This document shows positions 1 through 5,511 of a DNA stretch of 8,913 nucleotides, piece after piece. A program made the translations under genes and the position numbers. Origin of the DNA: an uncultured cyanobacterium (GTDB lineage: Bacteria > Cyanobacteriota > Cyanobacteriia > Cyanobacteriales > Geitlerinemataceae); contig CAKZKB010000585.1 of assembly GCA_937121005.1 (NCBI GenBank), forward strand, positions 1-8,913. The letters run 5' to 3'. Each line of letters starts with the position of its first letter. The stretch's first letter is position 1. A model generated the notes under the pieces. That model searched no databases. It saw only the letters and a program-made list of their open reading frames with translations, and was not told the origin of the DNA.

Positions 1-358
1 CGGGACAGTGACTCGCACCTTCAAAGAAAAGCAGCAACGGCGGACGATCGTTCCCCTGTTTGACTTCTGTAAATCCATCAGCCAAGTCGTCGCTTTCGTA
101 ACGATAGATCCCGCTTCCACCGTGACGGTTTAGCGGTTTGTTCGTCAACCGTTCTAAAATCGCGCGTAGCTTCCCTTTTATAGACGAACCGGGAATATAA
201 GGATGCAGCGTCACCGGATCGCGAATCACGGGTTTGTCTAAACCGCCAATATCCAAATTCTCGCCGCCACCGCCAATATGCAACCCGGTTTCGGCGACAA
301 GGGTGCTGGTGAGACGAAATTTACCGAGTAACTCTTTCTGGCGTAGCGATGCAGGCAT
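1..358 (-). CDS. csm3: Csm3, type III-A CRISPR Cas7-family backbone subunit (3' part cut by the window edge)
   Basis: The first 119 codons are present, from ATG at 358; the rest lies beyond the left edge. The reading shows the Csm3 signature: a ferredoxin-like first strand (about residues 14-22), TGLHIGGGG (24-32), LDKPVIRDP (40-48) and YIPGSSIKGKLR (54-65). By position, D41 matches the aspartate that cuts target RNA in characterised Csm3 proteins, so slicing activity is probably intact. Known role of the family: several copies line the crRNA and cleave bound RNA at six-nucleotide steps. The visible part ends at SHCP, where Csm3 proteins usually continue into a C-x-x-C-R-x-F-G stretch. The thumb region (about 80-115) looks somewhat longer than in short Csm3 proteins. 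The start sits one base after the csm2 stop, with a strong GGAGG site inside the last csm2 codons, so the two genes are translationally linked. A Cas7 protein of another type III variant is possible but less likely beside Csm2. Confidence 0.93.
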   Translation of the reverse strand, partial: MPASLRQKELLGKFRLTSTLVAETGLHIGGGGENLDIGGLDKPVIRDPVTLHPYIPGSSIKGKLRAILERLTNKPLNRHGGSGIYRYESDDLADGFTEVKQGNDRPPLLLFFEGASHCP

Positions 359-359
359 T

Positions 360-803
360 TTACTTTCCTCCTTCAGCTTTATGGTAAGCGATAATCGATT
401 CGACTAGCTGCACTAATCGCTCAAAATCCTCCGTACTGCGAACTTTATCGATGGCGACAGACATGACATCGCTAAGGGGTTTAGCCGCTTTTTGTCTGGC
501 GGCGGCGTAGGCAAGTTTGGGTTTGAGTAAAACGACCTCAGTTTCAATGGTGGCAAATCTTTGTTCGTCGGTTTTGCCTTCGCGATCGTCTTGTGCCAAT
601 GTCGTCTTTAAGCGGTTGATAGCATCAAGAAATTTACGGACTTGGTTGGTTTCCAAGCGTTGGCGTTTGAGGAAGGGGCCAAACTTCTCAGCGTGTTCGA
701 CGAGATCGCGAATGGGATAGGTTTTTAACCCGCCATCGAGTTTTAGGATCGTGTTGACGATCGCTTCCGTTTCCGGTTCTTTCGTGTTGGTGTTCTTCGG
801 CAT
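360..803 (-). CDS. csm2: Csm2, type III-A CRISPR small subunit (Cas11)
   Basis: A 147-residue, mostly alpha-helical, basic protein, close to the usual Csm2 length of about 120-150. The C-terminal half carries the family pattern: LKPKLAYAAARQ (about 93-104), then a helix with VMSVAIDKV, and an ending like EDFERLVQLVESIIAYHKAEGGK. Csm2 proteins form the inner filament of the Csm complex, stacking along the crRNA-target duplex opposite the Csm3 backbone; they have no known catalytic role. The gene lies between cas10 (9-base gap) and csm3 (1-base gap), the standard csm order. The start ATG at 803 has no evident Shine-Dalgarno, so translation may depend on coupling to cas10. The last codons (EGGK-stop) double as the ribosome site for csm3. 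Assignment rests on motif recall and context, both of which agree. Confidence 0.93.
   Translation of the reverse strand: MPKNTNTKEPETEAIVNTILKLDGGLKTYPIRDLVEHAEKFGPFLKRQRLETNQVRKFLDAINRLKTTLAQDDREGKTDEQRFATIETEVVLLKPKLAYAAARQKAAKPLSDVMSVAIDKVRSTEDFERLVQLVESIIAYHKAEGGK
365..371 (-). promoter_or_regulatory. Strong Shine-Dalgarno for csm3 embedded in the csm2 stop region
   Basis: On the minus strand the end of csm2 reads GGAGGAAAG followed by TAA, A, ATG. The GGAGG core lies about 8 bases before the csm3 start, an ideal distance. It is the clearest ribosome site in the window; most other genes here lack one. It confirms the csm3 start and suggests that csm3, needed in several copies per complex, is translated at a higher rate than its neighbours. 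Confidence 0.8.
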
Positions 804-812
804 AATTTGACA

Positions 813-3110
813 TTAACTAGGGTTGTCATTGTGGGACGATCGCGTTAGCAGTTCGATCCAAGTGGCGATCGCTTTGAAGTACGGCGCATTTTTGTAACTG
901 AGAAGCGACTGACGAATGGGAGTGAAGGTATCACTCTGGCGAATCGCTTGGGGTAAACGCGCGATCGTGTAAGCGATCTTGGGTAAATGGAGGTGATAGC
1001 GAATGTCATCTTTTTCTCGTTCCAGTCGTTCGATCGTGGGGTCAGTCTTGGCAGAGTTGGCCGATTTTTCTAGATCCCGAAGCCGACGATCGCGTTCTTC
1101 TATCATCCGCTCTTGTAGCTTAGCTGTCAAGAGCAAATTTCGCACGAAGTTCCGGGAAACTTTGACGCTTAGCTGTTGGTTTTGCAGTTGTTCCACTAAG
1201 GGGATAACGCCGACGATCGCATCTTCTTGATGTTCTCCCAACCACTCACTCCACTTTAGCACCTCGCCAAACAATCCCAGACTATCGCGTTTGTTATTTT
1301 TGGCTGCTTTTTCTGCTTCTCCCGACTCGTAAGCACATTGATAGAGAGGAAACTTTGCACTAGCAATACTCACGCCTGCCGATAGGGTGATATCCTGATT
1401 GTACCCCGTATAGTTGCGGAAACTCTGATACACATCAAAGGAAAATTCAACCACATCATCCCAAGAACCGCTAACAAACAAGTCGTCGCCGCCAGCATAG
1501 ATAAAGAGTAAGTTATCACGATCGCGATCGCTTAAATACTCATGTTCTTGGGTAACGCTAGTCTCCAAGAAATTACTAGCGCGATCCTTTGCTAAACTGT
1601 TTAGATAGACCTTAAAAAAGTAACTCATGCTGCGAGACAGCCCCGCAATTTTCGGTAACGCTTGCGAGTTCTCTTTCTTAAACTCGTTTTGCAATCCCGA
1701 TGCAAAAATTTTGCCCAAGTTATCGACATCCATGCGAAGATAACCGAGGCGATCGATTCCTTGTGCTTTTGCTGCCATTTCTCGAGAAGACATAAAACCC
1801 ATTTCCCACGCTCCTCGCTTGCCATATTTCCCTAACAACATCAAGGTTGGATAGCGAGAGTGATGGTGTTTGTAATGGCGAACCGTCCAGTCATTGACGA
1901 GAAAAACCGTATCCGATCCGCGAATCTGAGTTTGCCAGTGTTTAGAAATATAGTAAGAAACTTTACCATCAGGCAAGTCAAATGTCAAGATAGATTTTTT
2001 GCCAGAAGTTGATGCTTCCGTCGATCGCATAATGACTCGAACGCCAAACAATTGTCGTCCGAGTTGATAGAGGGTTCGATAAGTTTTATACTCCTCGCTG
2101 CCTTCCTCAACCTCATCTTCTTCGCTACCATACGGCTGATACGGATCGTCGCTTTCGTAGGGATCGAGTAAGCTAACGATTTGTTCTGAGAATTTTCGTG
2201 ACTTCTGCTTTGCTAACTGTTTTCCCGTCAAGTCTGACCAGTTTGCGGAAAAACTGTCGCTTGTCAAGTCCTCTAAAGATAGGGTTTTGCCATCAAGTGC
2301 TAAAAAAAGCCTCGCTTGGAACTTGTCGGCAAACCAGACATTAAACTGCGATCGCACTTCGTTGACTTTCGCTTGCGTCTCCTCTCCCGATGGTGCTAAA
2401 ATATAGAGGTTGCCACCGCCTGCATAAATAATGTTGGTGCGAGGTAAATCGAGTGCCTGCAAAAGCTGCTGTACGATCTCCTCGGTGACTAATTCTAAAA
2501 AGAAACTACGAGCCCGAAGCGATTTTAATGCGCCGCCAGAGGGTATGGTATAAATAAAGTCTTGGATGCCGGACAAATCGCCACCCACTAGGGTAAGATC
2601 GTTACTGTTCGGATCCGATGCTAACGCCGCCGACACCGCCGCCGTACTGCGAACTAAATCCACAAAGGCGATCTTTTCGTCTCCCCAACTGATATAAGAT
2701 CCAAATTTTTCCACGACTAAAGACAGCAGCGACGCATTCTCCCAGTCTGACTCGGAAAAGGTTTCGAGATCGGTGCGAATTTTGGCTTTTAGTTGGGAAA
2801 AGTCCGTCGGTTTTGTCAGTTGCGGGTAGGGAATTTTGGGATAGTCGTCTTCTCCAGACTCGATCGCGATCGATTCCCAGTAATACACCTTATCCTGACA
2901 GTTTTCCAGAGAGACAAAATCGAAGATCGATCGTAACGCGCCAATCTTACCTAGTTCTCCCGGCCAGCATAGCAGATTTTTGGCTCGCTGCATGGCTTCG
3001 TTATCGGGAACATCTAGACTCGCATCGGCGGTCAGACCCGACCAAACCGCCAACGTGCGGGCCGCTTGCTGTAAAATACCGAGGGACGATCGCTGGGAAA
3101 CAGAGGACAT
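813..3110 (-). CDS. cas10: Cas10/Csm1, type III-A CRISPR large subunit with active-looking cyclase motif and no HD motif
   Basis: A 765-residue protein. Visible regions in order: an N-terminal part (1-170) with GALRSIFDF, as follows the HD domain in other Csm1 proteins, but no HD pair; first palm domain with GDLSGIQDFIY (177-187) and GALKSLRARSFFLEL, then YAGGGNLYIL; a linker that includes an acidic run (328-340) and no cysteine; second palm domain with MDVDNLG (460-466; D461 and D463 are likely metal ligands) and GGDD (540-543), followed by LSAGVSIASAKFPL; and a helical C-terminal domain with a charged, coiled-coil-like part (about 650-710). Known role: the palm pair converts ATP to cyclic oligoadenylates when the complex binds target RNA, activating CARF-type effectors. 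The single-stranded DNase of classical Cas10 resides in the HD domain, so I infer it is missing here. It is the first gene of the operon, nine bases before csm2. The start at 3110 is the first plausible ATG after the leader; no Shine-Dalgarno is seen. Confidence 0.95.
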   Translation of the reverse strand: MSSVSQRSSLGILQQAARTLAVWSGLTADASLDVPDNEAMQRAKNLLCWPGELGKIGALRSIFDFVSLENCQDKVYYWESIAIESGEDDYPKIPYPQLTKPTDFSQLKAKIRTDLETFSESDWENASLLSLVVEKFGSYISWGDEKIAFVDLVRSTAAVSAALASDPNSNDLTLVGGDLSGIQDFIYTIPSGGALKSLRARSFFLELVTEEIVQQLLQALDLPRTNIIYAGGGNLYILAPSGEETQAKVNEVRSQFNVWFADKFQARLFLALDGKTLSLEDLTSDSFSANWSDLTGKQLAKQKSRKFSEQIVSLLDPYESDDPYQPYGSEEDEVEEGSEEYKTYRTLYQLGRQLFGVRVIMRSTEASTSGKKSILTFDLPDGKVSYYISKHWQTQIRGSDTVFLVNDWTVRHYKHHHSRYPTLMLLGKYGKRGAWEMGFMSSREMAAKAQGIDRLGYLRMDVDNLGKIFASGLQNEFKKENSQALPKIAGLSRSMSYFFKVYLNSLAKDRASNFLETSVTQEHEYLSDRDRDNLLFIYAGGDDLFVSGSWDDVVEFSFDVYQSFRNYTGYNQDITLSAGVSIASAKFPLYQCAYESGEAEKAAKNNKRDSLGLFGEVLKWSEWLGEHQEDAIVGVIPLVEQLQNQQLSVKVSRNFVRNLLLTAKLQERMIEERDRRLRDLEKSANSAKTDPTIERLEREKDDIRYHLHLPKIAYTIARLPQAIRQSDTFTPIRQSLLSYKNAPYFKAIATWIELLTRSSHNDNPS

Positions 3111-3257
3111 AAGGACTCGATGGGACGCGAGGCGATATCCGCCTCTATACTTCTATCTCGCCAATCAGGGAATTTTTACGGAAATCGGGCGATTTTGTTA
3201 CAAAACTTTATAATACTTCTGCTTTCTCATAGATGTCTTTTATTAGCTTAAACTATC
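3111..3257 (-). promoter_or_regulatory. Leader and candidate promoter of the cas10-csm2-csm3 operon
   Basis: The 147 bases between the toxin stop and the cas10 start hold a plausible sigma-70 promoter on the minus strand: AAGACA at 3239-3234, an 18-base spacer, and TATTAT at 3215-3210. This would start transcription near 3203 and give an untranslated leader of roughly 90 bases. A perfect palindrome TTTTGT-T-ACAAAA (3193-3205) overlaps the expected start, and an inverted repeat GAGGCG-N5-CGCCTC (3129-3145) could form a hairpin about 20 bases before the cas10 ATG. Both could bind a regulator or affect translation. No coding sequence or missing HD domain is found here. Promoter calls by eye are weak evidence. 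Confidence 0.35.
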
Positions 3258-3605
3258 TTAAGACTCAGCGTGTCTTTTAACAATATCTACAATTTCGTTA
3301 GGCAAAATATCTCCTCGATCGGATTTTGAGTAAATTGCTACCATCACGATCGCGCTGACAGATTTAGTATAGTAAATGACGCGGTAGCCACCACTCTTGC
3401 CTTTTTGGACATCGCTGTTTTTGAGTCGGACTTTGTATATTTCGTAACCCGTACCGGGAATGCAATCGCCGGGAAGTTCTCCAGTTTGCAAGCGATCGAG
3501 TAACGATTGCAGATCGCGACGAATGTTACGATAACGTTTGGCTAGGCCACGGACATTACGCTGAAATTCGCGAGTAAATTCGATCTGATGTCGGTTATTA
3601 ACCAT
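3258..3605 (-). CDS. RelE/ParE-family toxin of a type II toxin-antitoxin pair
   Basis: A 115-residue basic protein with the RelE-fold order: strand (QIEFTREFQRNV, 7-18), two helices (19-43), then strands with YEIYKVRL (54-61), KSGGYRVIYY (70-79) and AIVMVAIYSKSD (85-96), and a C-terminal helix (103-113). The GGYRVIYY and IYSKSD pieces are typical of cyanobacterial RelE-like toxins, which cut mRNA at the ribosome and arrest growth. Length is slightly above the usual 85-110. The start ATG overlaps the end of the upstream antitoxin by eight bases, the normal coupled arrangement. It ends 147 bases before cas10 on the same strand, so some read-through into the CRISPR operon is possible, though cas10 has its own candidate promoter. 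The mRNA-cutting activity is inferred from the family only; a DNA-gyrase-directed ParE action cannot be excluded. Confidence 0.85.
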   Translation of the reverse strand: MVNNRHQIEFTREFQRNVRGLAKRYRNIRRDLQSLLDRLQTGELPGDCIPGTGYEIYKVRLKNSDVQKGKSGGYRVIYYTKSVSAIVMVAIYSKSDRGDILPNEIVDIVKRHAES

Positions 3606-3813
3606 CCTCGATATCGTCCCACAATTGCTCTATCGGGAAAGTTTCCCCAGACATGGCTTCTTTCCAACCCTGTTCAAAGCACTCGCGGGCCGGTTTAAGG
3701 TCGTCCGTTTGGCGGAGTTGGCGGGCTAATTCGAGAACTTGAAAGAGATGTTCGGGAGACAGATCGTCAAGTTCCGCGTCTAGTTGTTGGCGAAGTTGAG
3801 TGGTATCAGTCAT
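3598..3813 (-). CDS. Antitoxin partner of the RelE-family toxin
   Basis: A 71-residue acidic protein. The first half (1-37) is helical with DAELDDLSPEHLFQVLELARQLR. The second half is an acidic tail with FEQGWKEAMSGETFPIEQLWDDIEDG, a layout and ending common among cyanobacterial antitoxins encoded just before RelE toxins; the tail would wrap the toxin. I place the start at ATG 3813. The frame stays open to an ATG at 3921, but that would begin within the candidate promoter and add a non-family N-terminus of 36 residues. No clear Shine-Dalgarno precedes 3813; translation may be coupled to a 25-residue frame that ends inside this gene (ATGACTGA overlap). A DNA-binding domain is not obvious, so the protein that represses the promoter is unclear. 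A frameshifted longer antitoxin is also possible. Confidence 0.72.
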   Translation of the reverse strand: MTDTTQLRQQLDAELDDLSPEHLFQVLELARQLRQTDDLKPARECFEQGWKEAMSGETFPIEQLWDDIEDG

Positions 3814-3883
3814 GGCTTCGATCGCGGGGGAGTTGTTTAACCAAGTCAACGACTTGTTCGTTGGTGAGAGTGATGCTTGGCAT
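3806..3883 (-). CDS. 25-residue frame resembling an antitoxin N-terminus, overlapping the antitoxin start
   Basis: From ATG at 3883 the minus strand reads MPSITLTNEQVVDLVKQLP, then RDRSHD and a stop. The opening SITLTNEQVVDLVKQLP is very like the first residues of many cyanobacterial antitoxins, which then run on for 60-80 residues; here the frame closes at once. It is the first ATG after the candidate transcription start. Its stop overlaps the ATG of the 71-residue antitoxin by ATGACTGA, an arrangement used for translational coupling. A run of five C residues (3826-3830) lies at the point where this frame and the antitoxin frame could be joined by loss of one base. It may therefore be a coupling leader peptide, a remnant of a recombined antitoxin, or half of a frameshifted gene. 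Confidence 0.4.
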   Translation of the reverse strand: MPSITLTNEQVVDLVKQLPRDRSHD

Positions 3884-3920
3884 AGCAGTATTGCAAACTT
3901 CGCTACCTCAGATCTTAGCA

Positions 3921-3951
3921 TGACAATATGAATTTGTCACATTATTGGCAA
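3921..3951 (-). promoter_or_regulatory. Candidate toxin-antitoxin promoter with operator-like inverted repeat
   Basis: On the minus strand TTGCCA (3951-3946) and TATTGT (3928-3923) are separated by 17 bases, a good sigma-70 layout. An inverted repeat TGACAA-N7-TTGTCA (3921-3939) covers the -10 box and part of the spacer. Toxin-antitoxin complexes usually repress their own promoter from such sites, so autoregulation is inferred. The predicted start near 3916 lies after the ATG at 3921, which argues against the longest possible antitoxin start. Confidence 0.45.
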
Positions 3952-3973
3952 AAATTTTATAAAAAACCTCGAT

Positions 3974-5257
3974 CTATGGTTGTTTAATCAGCATCATTTC
4001 CCATCCCGGTGGGTTAATTGGAATCTCGACGACTGTCCCCGGCGGAACTGCTTCCAACTGTTCCGCGTACTCGGAAAAATTGTAATCGACAAAAGCGGGA
4101 TGATGCCAATCCCCTACCACTCCTACCATCATCACTGCCAACAAAACAATGCCTATTTTACGGCCAATTTGATGAGGTGAAAATCGCGCCAGCCAGAGAA
4201 ATCCACCGATTAATGCCACAGAAGGAAGCAGCCAATACCGCATTCCCGTCCCCGGATTTCCTAACGCAACCCATTGCGGTAAAGTGGGGTGTGCGAGGGG
4301 AGAAATCAAGGCCGATCCGAGTATGGCGAAAGTAAAACCGACAAAGAATTTTAATCGCCAAGGGGCGTAGAAAGCGATGTAAACTAAGAGAGCAAGAGTT
4401 GCGATCGCGCCTAGCCAAACCAGGAAGAACGTCAAGGTTGAGAAGTGCATCGCCAGATGAAGATAGACGCGAGTTCCTAACGTCAATCCCAAGAAGATAT
4501 TACCGCCAACAATTTTCGCCAGCGACTCTACAGATGCCCCTAATGGTAGGGATTCGCGGTGGGAATTGAGCATAATCCACCCTTGCAAAGCCACTCCAAA
4601 GGATAGAGTTGCGATCGAAGCTAAATACCAACGATGGCGAGTCATAACATAAGTTGCGATCGCCACTGGGAGCAAAACCAAGCAAAACGGGCCGCTAAGT
4701 GATGCCAGTAATAATACCACCAGATCGAATATTTTCCAGCCAATAAACGGACTGGGTTTGACTAACAAAATCAGACAGGAGACGATCGCGAGATGCCATT
4801 GCGCGTTACTGATGTTAGAATAGTATTCAAACGAATTGGGAATCCCTAAATACAGAAATGAGGCGATTAAGGCGATCGGTTTCAGGGAACGATCGACCCG
4901 CGAAGAGAGGACGATCGCCATGGGTAGAAGTTTAATCGCGATCGCCACCAGATTGAAAATAAGCGGGCCAAATTCCACTGGAAACAGTCGGGCAAATTCC
5001 GCCGCCAACCGAGGTACAATATAAAAATAGCCCGCATGGGGAACGAATAAGGTTTGAAACGGTGCAGTATGATACGCCATACTGTACCATGCCGTCCCAT
5101 CCTCTGCCCAAAATTGCGGGTTGGTGACAACATCGGGTCGTCTATGAACGACGATCGCCACTGCGATAATAAAGATAATATATCGTTGATAACGTTTTAA
5201 GACCTGAAAGCGATCGCTTTTTCCTAGCTGTTGTAAGTTTTGCCAAATTTTGTCCAT
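3974..5257 (-). CDS. Multi-pass membrane protein, GT-C glycosyltransferase-like
   Basis: A 427-residue protein with about nine or ten hydrophobic helices (roughly 25-38, 74-90, 97-117, 127-140, 155-167, 177-205, 210-231, 248-270, 274-297, 303-320, 340-357, 368-383). The first extracytoplasmic loop holds NPQFWAEDG (46-54); an acidic ED in this loop is a hallmark of GT-C enzymes that move sugars from polyprenyl-phosphate donors onto glycans or proteins. The C-terminal tail (384-427) is soluble and ends with a conserved-looking PPGTVVEIPINPPGW stretch, seen in cyanobacterial membrane proteins of unknown substrate. The protein is shorter than typical 500-700 residue GT-C enzymes. The substrate cannot be told and neighbours give no pathway. 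The start at 5257 gives a normal cytoplasmic N-terminus before the first helix; no Shine-Dalgarno is present, and a strong hairpin lies just upstream. Confidence 0.7.
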   Translation of the reverse strand: MDKIWQNLQQLGKSDRFQVLKRYQRYIIFIIAVAIVVHRRPDVVTNPQFWAEDGTAWYSMAYHTAPFQTLFVPHAGYFYIVPRLAAEFARLFPVEFGPLIFNLVAIAIKLLPMAIVLSSRVDRSLKPIALIASFLYLGIPNSFEYYSNISNAQWHLAIVSCLILLVKPSPFIGWKIFDLVVLLLASLSGPFCLVLLPVAIATYVMTRHRWYLASIATLSFGVALQGWIMLNSHRESLPLGASVESLAKIVGGNIFLGLTLGTRVYLHLAMHFSTLTFFLVWLGAIATLALLVYIAFYAPWRLKFFVGFTFAILGSALISPLAHPTLPQWVALGNPGTGMRYWLLPSVALIGGFLWLARFSPHQIGRKIGIVLLAVMMVGVVGDWHHPAFVDYNFSEYAEQLEAVPPGTVVEIPINPPGWEMMLIKQP

Positions 5258-5266
5258 TATAAAATC

Positions 5267-5283
5267 GGGAGCGAGACGCTCCC
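5267..5283 (-). repeat. Perfect hairpin, 7-bp arms with 3-base loop
   Basis: GGGAGCG and CGCTCCC flank a 3-base loop, followed on the minus strand by GATTTTATA and then the ATG of the membrane protein at 5257. It could end transcripts of the upstream acetyltransferase gene (a weak T-rich tail follows), or hide the ribosome entry region of the membrane protein. Hairpins of this sort are also scattered as dispersed repeats in cyanobacteria. Confidence 0.5.
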
Positions 5284-5337
5284 ATTACCAAGCAGGATCT
5301 GAGACAATGTTACCATCGATTGTACGCGAGACCGTAG

Positions 5338-5402
5338 GGGCTAAGCATTCGCACCGAAAAAGGAAGGAAAAGTCCATCGACTAGAAGGCGAATGCTTCGC
5401 CC
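5338..5402. repeat. Inverted repeat, 15-bp arms with one mismatch
   Basis: GGGCTAAGCATTCGC (5338-5352) and GCGAATGCTTCGCCC (5388-5402) are complementary apart from one position, with a 35-base spacer. The inner ten bases match perfectly. The composition resembles dispersed GGGCGAAGCATTCG-type palindromes in intergenic regions of filamentous cyanobacteria; it is not part of a gene. No transposase or target duplication is visible. Confidence 0.6.
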
Positions 5403-5410
5403 TCCAAATC

Positions 5411-5474
5411 GTGTAGATACCCAACGTCATCAATGCGCGGTTGTTGGGTTTTCATGCTTCAACCCAACCTACAC
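5411..5474. repeat. Nested palindromic element, dispersed-repeat-like
   Basis: Outer arms GTGTAG (5411-5416) and CTACAC (5469-5474) enclose a perfect stem GTTGGGTT (5443-5450) with AACCCAAC (5461-5468). On the minus strand this begins TGTAGGTTGGGTTGAA, a wording I recall from dispersed intergenic repeats in cyanobacteria. Together with the inverted repeat at 5338-5402 and the hairpin at 5267-5283 it makes up most of the 254-base gap between the membrane protein and the acetyltransferase; I see no gene there. Just after it, short TTGTTCG-type direct repeats occur near 5477-5491. Confidence 0.55.
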
Positions 5475-5511
5475 CTTGTTCGTTGTTCGTTGATGCGTTG
5501 AAAAGGGGGTT

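Noticed and set aside
1003..1230. Plus-strand reading frame rich in serine and arginine opposite cas10
   Set aside because: It is an antisense shadow of the Cas10 coiled-coil region; composition is a by-product of the true gene.
3111..3257. Possible remnant of the missing Cas10 HD domain upstream of cas10
   Set aside because: The stretch is short and promoter-like and shows no HD-type coding sequence in any minus-strand frame.
3260..3276. Terminator after the toxin gene (AAGAC/GTCTT inverted repeat)
   Set aside because: The stem is only five pairs, overlaps the stop codon and coding end, and has no T-run right after it.
3814..3921. N-terminal extension of the antitoxin from the ATG at 3921 (107 residues in total)
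   Set aside because: The ATG lies inside the predicted operator and before the predicted transcription start, the added residues do not resemble an antitoxin, and the same DNA encodes a better antitoxin-like head in another frame.
5338..5402. Terminal inverted repeats of an insertion sequence
   Set aside because: Only 35 bases separate the arms and no transposase is present, so it is at most a small non-autonomous repeat.
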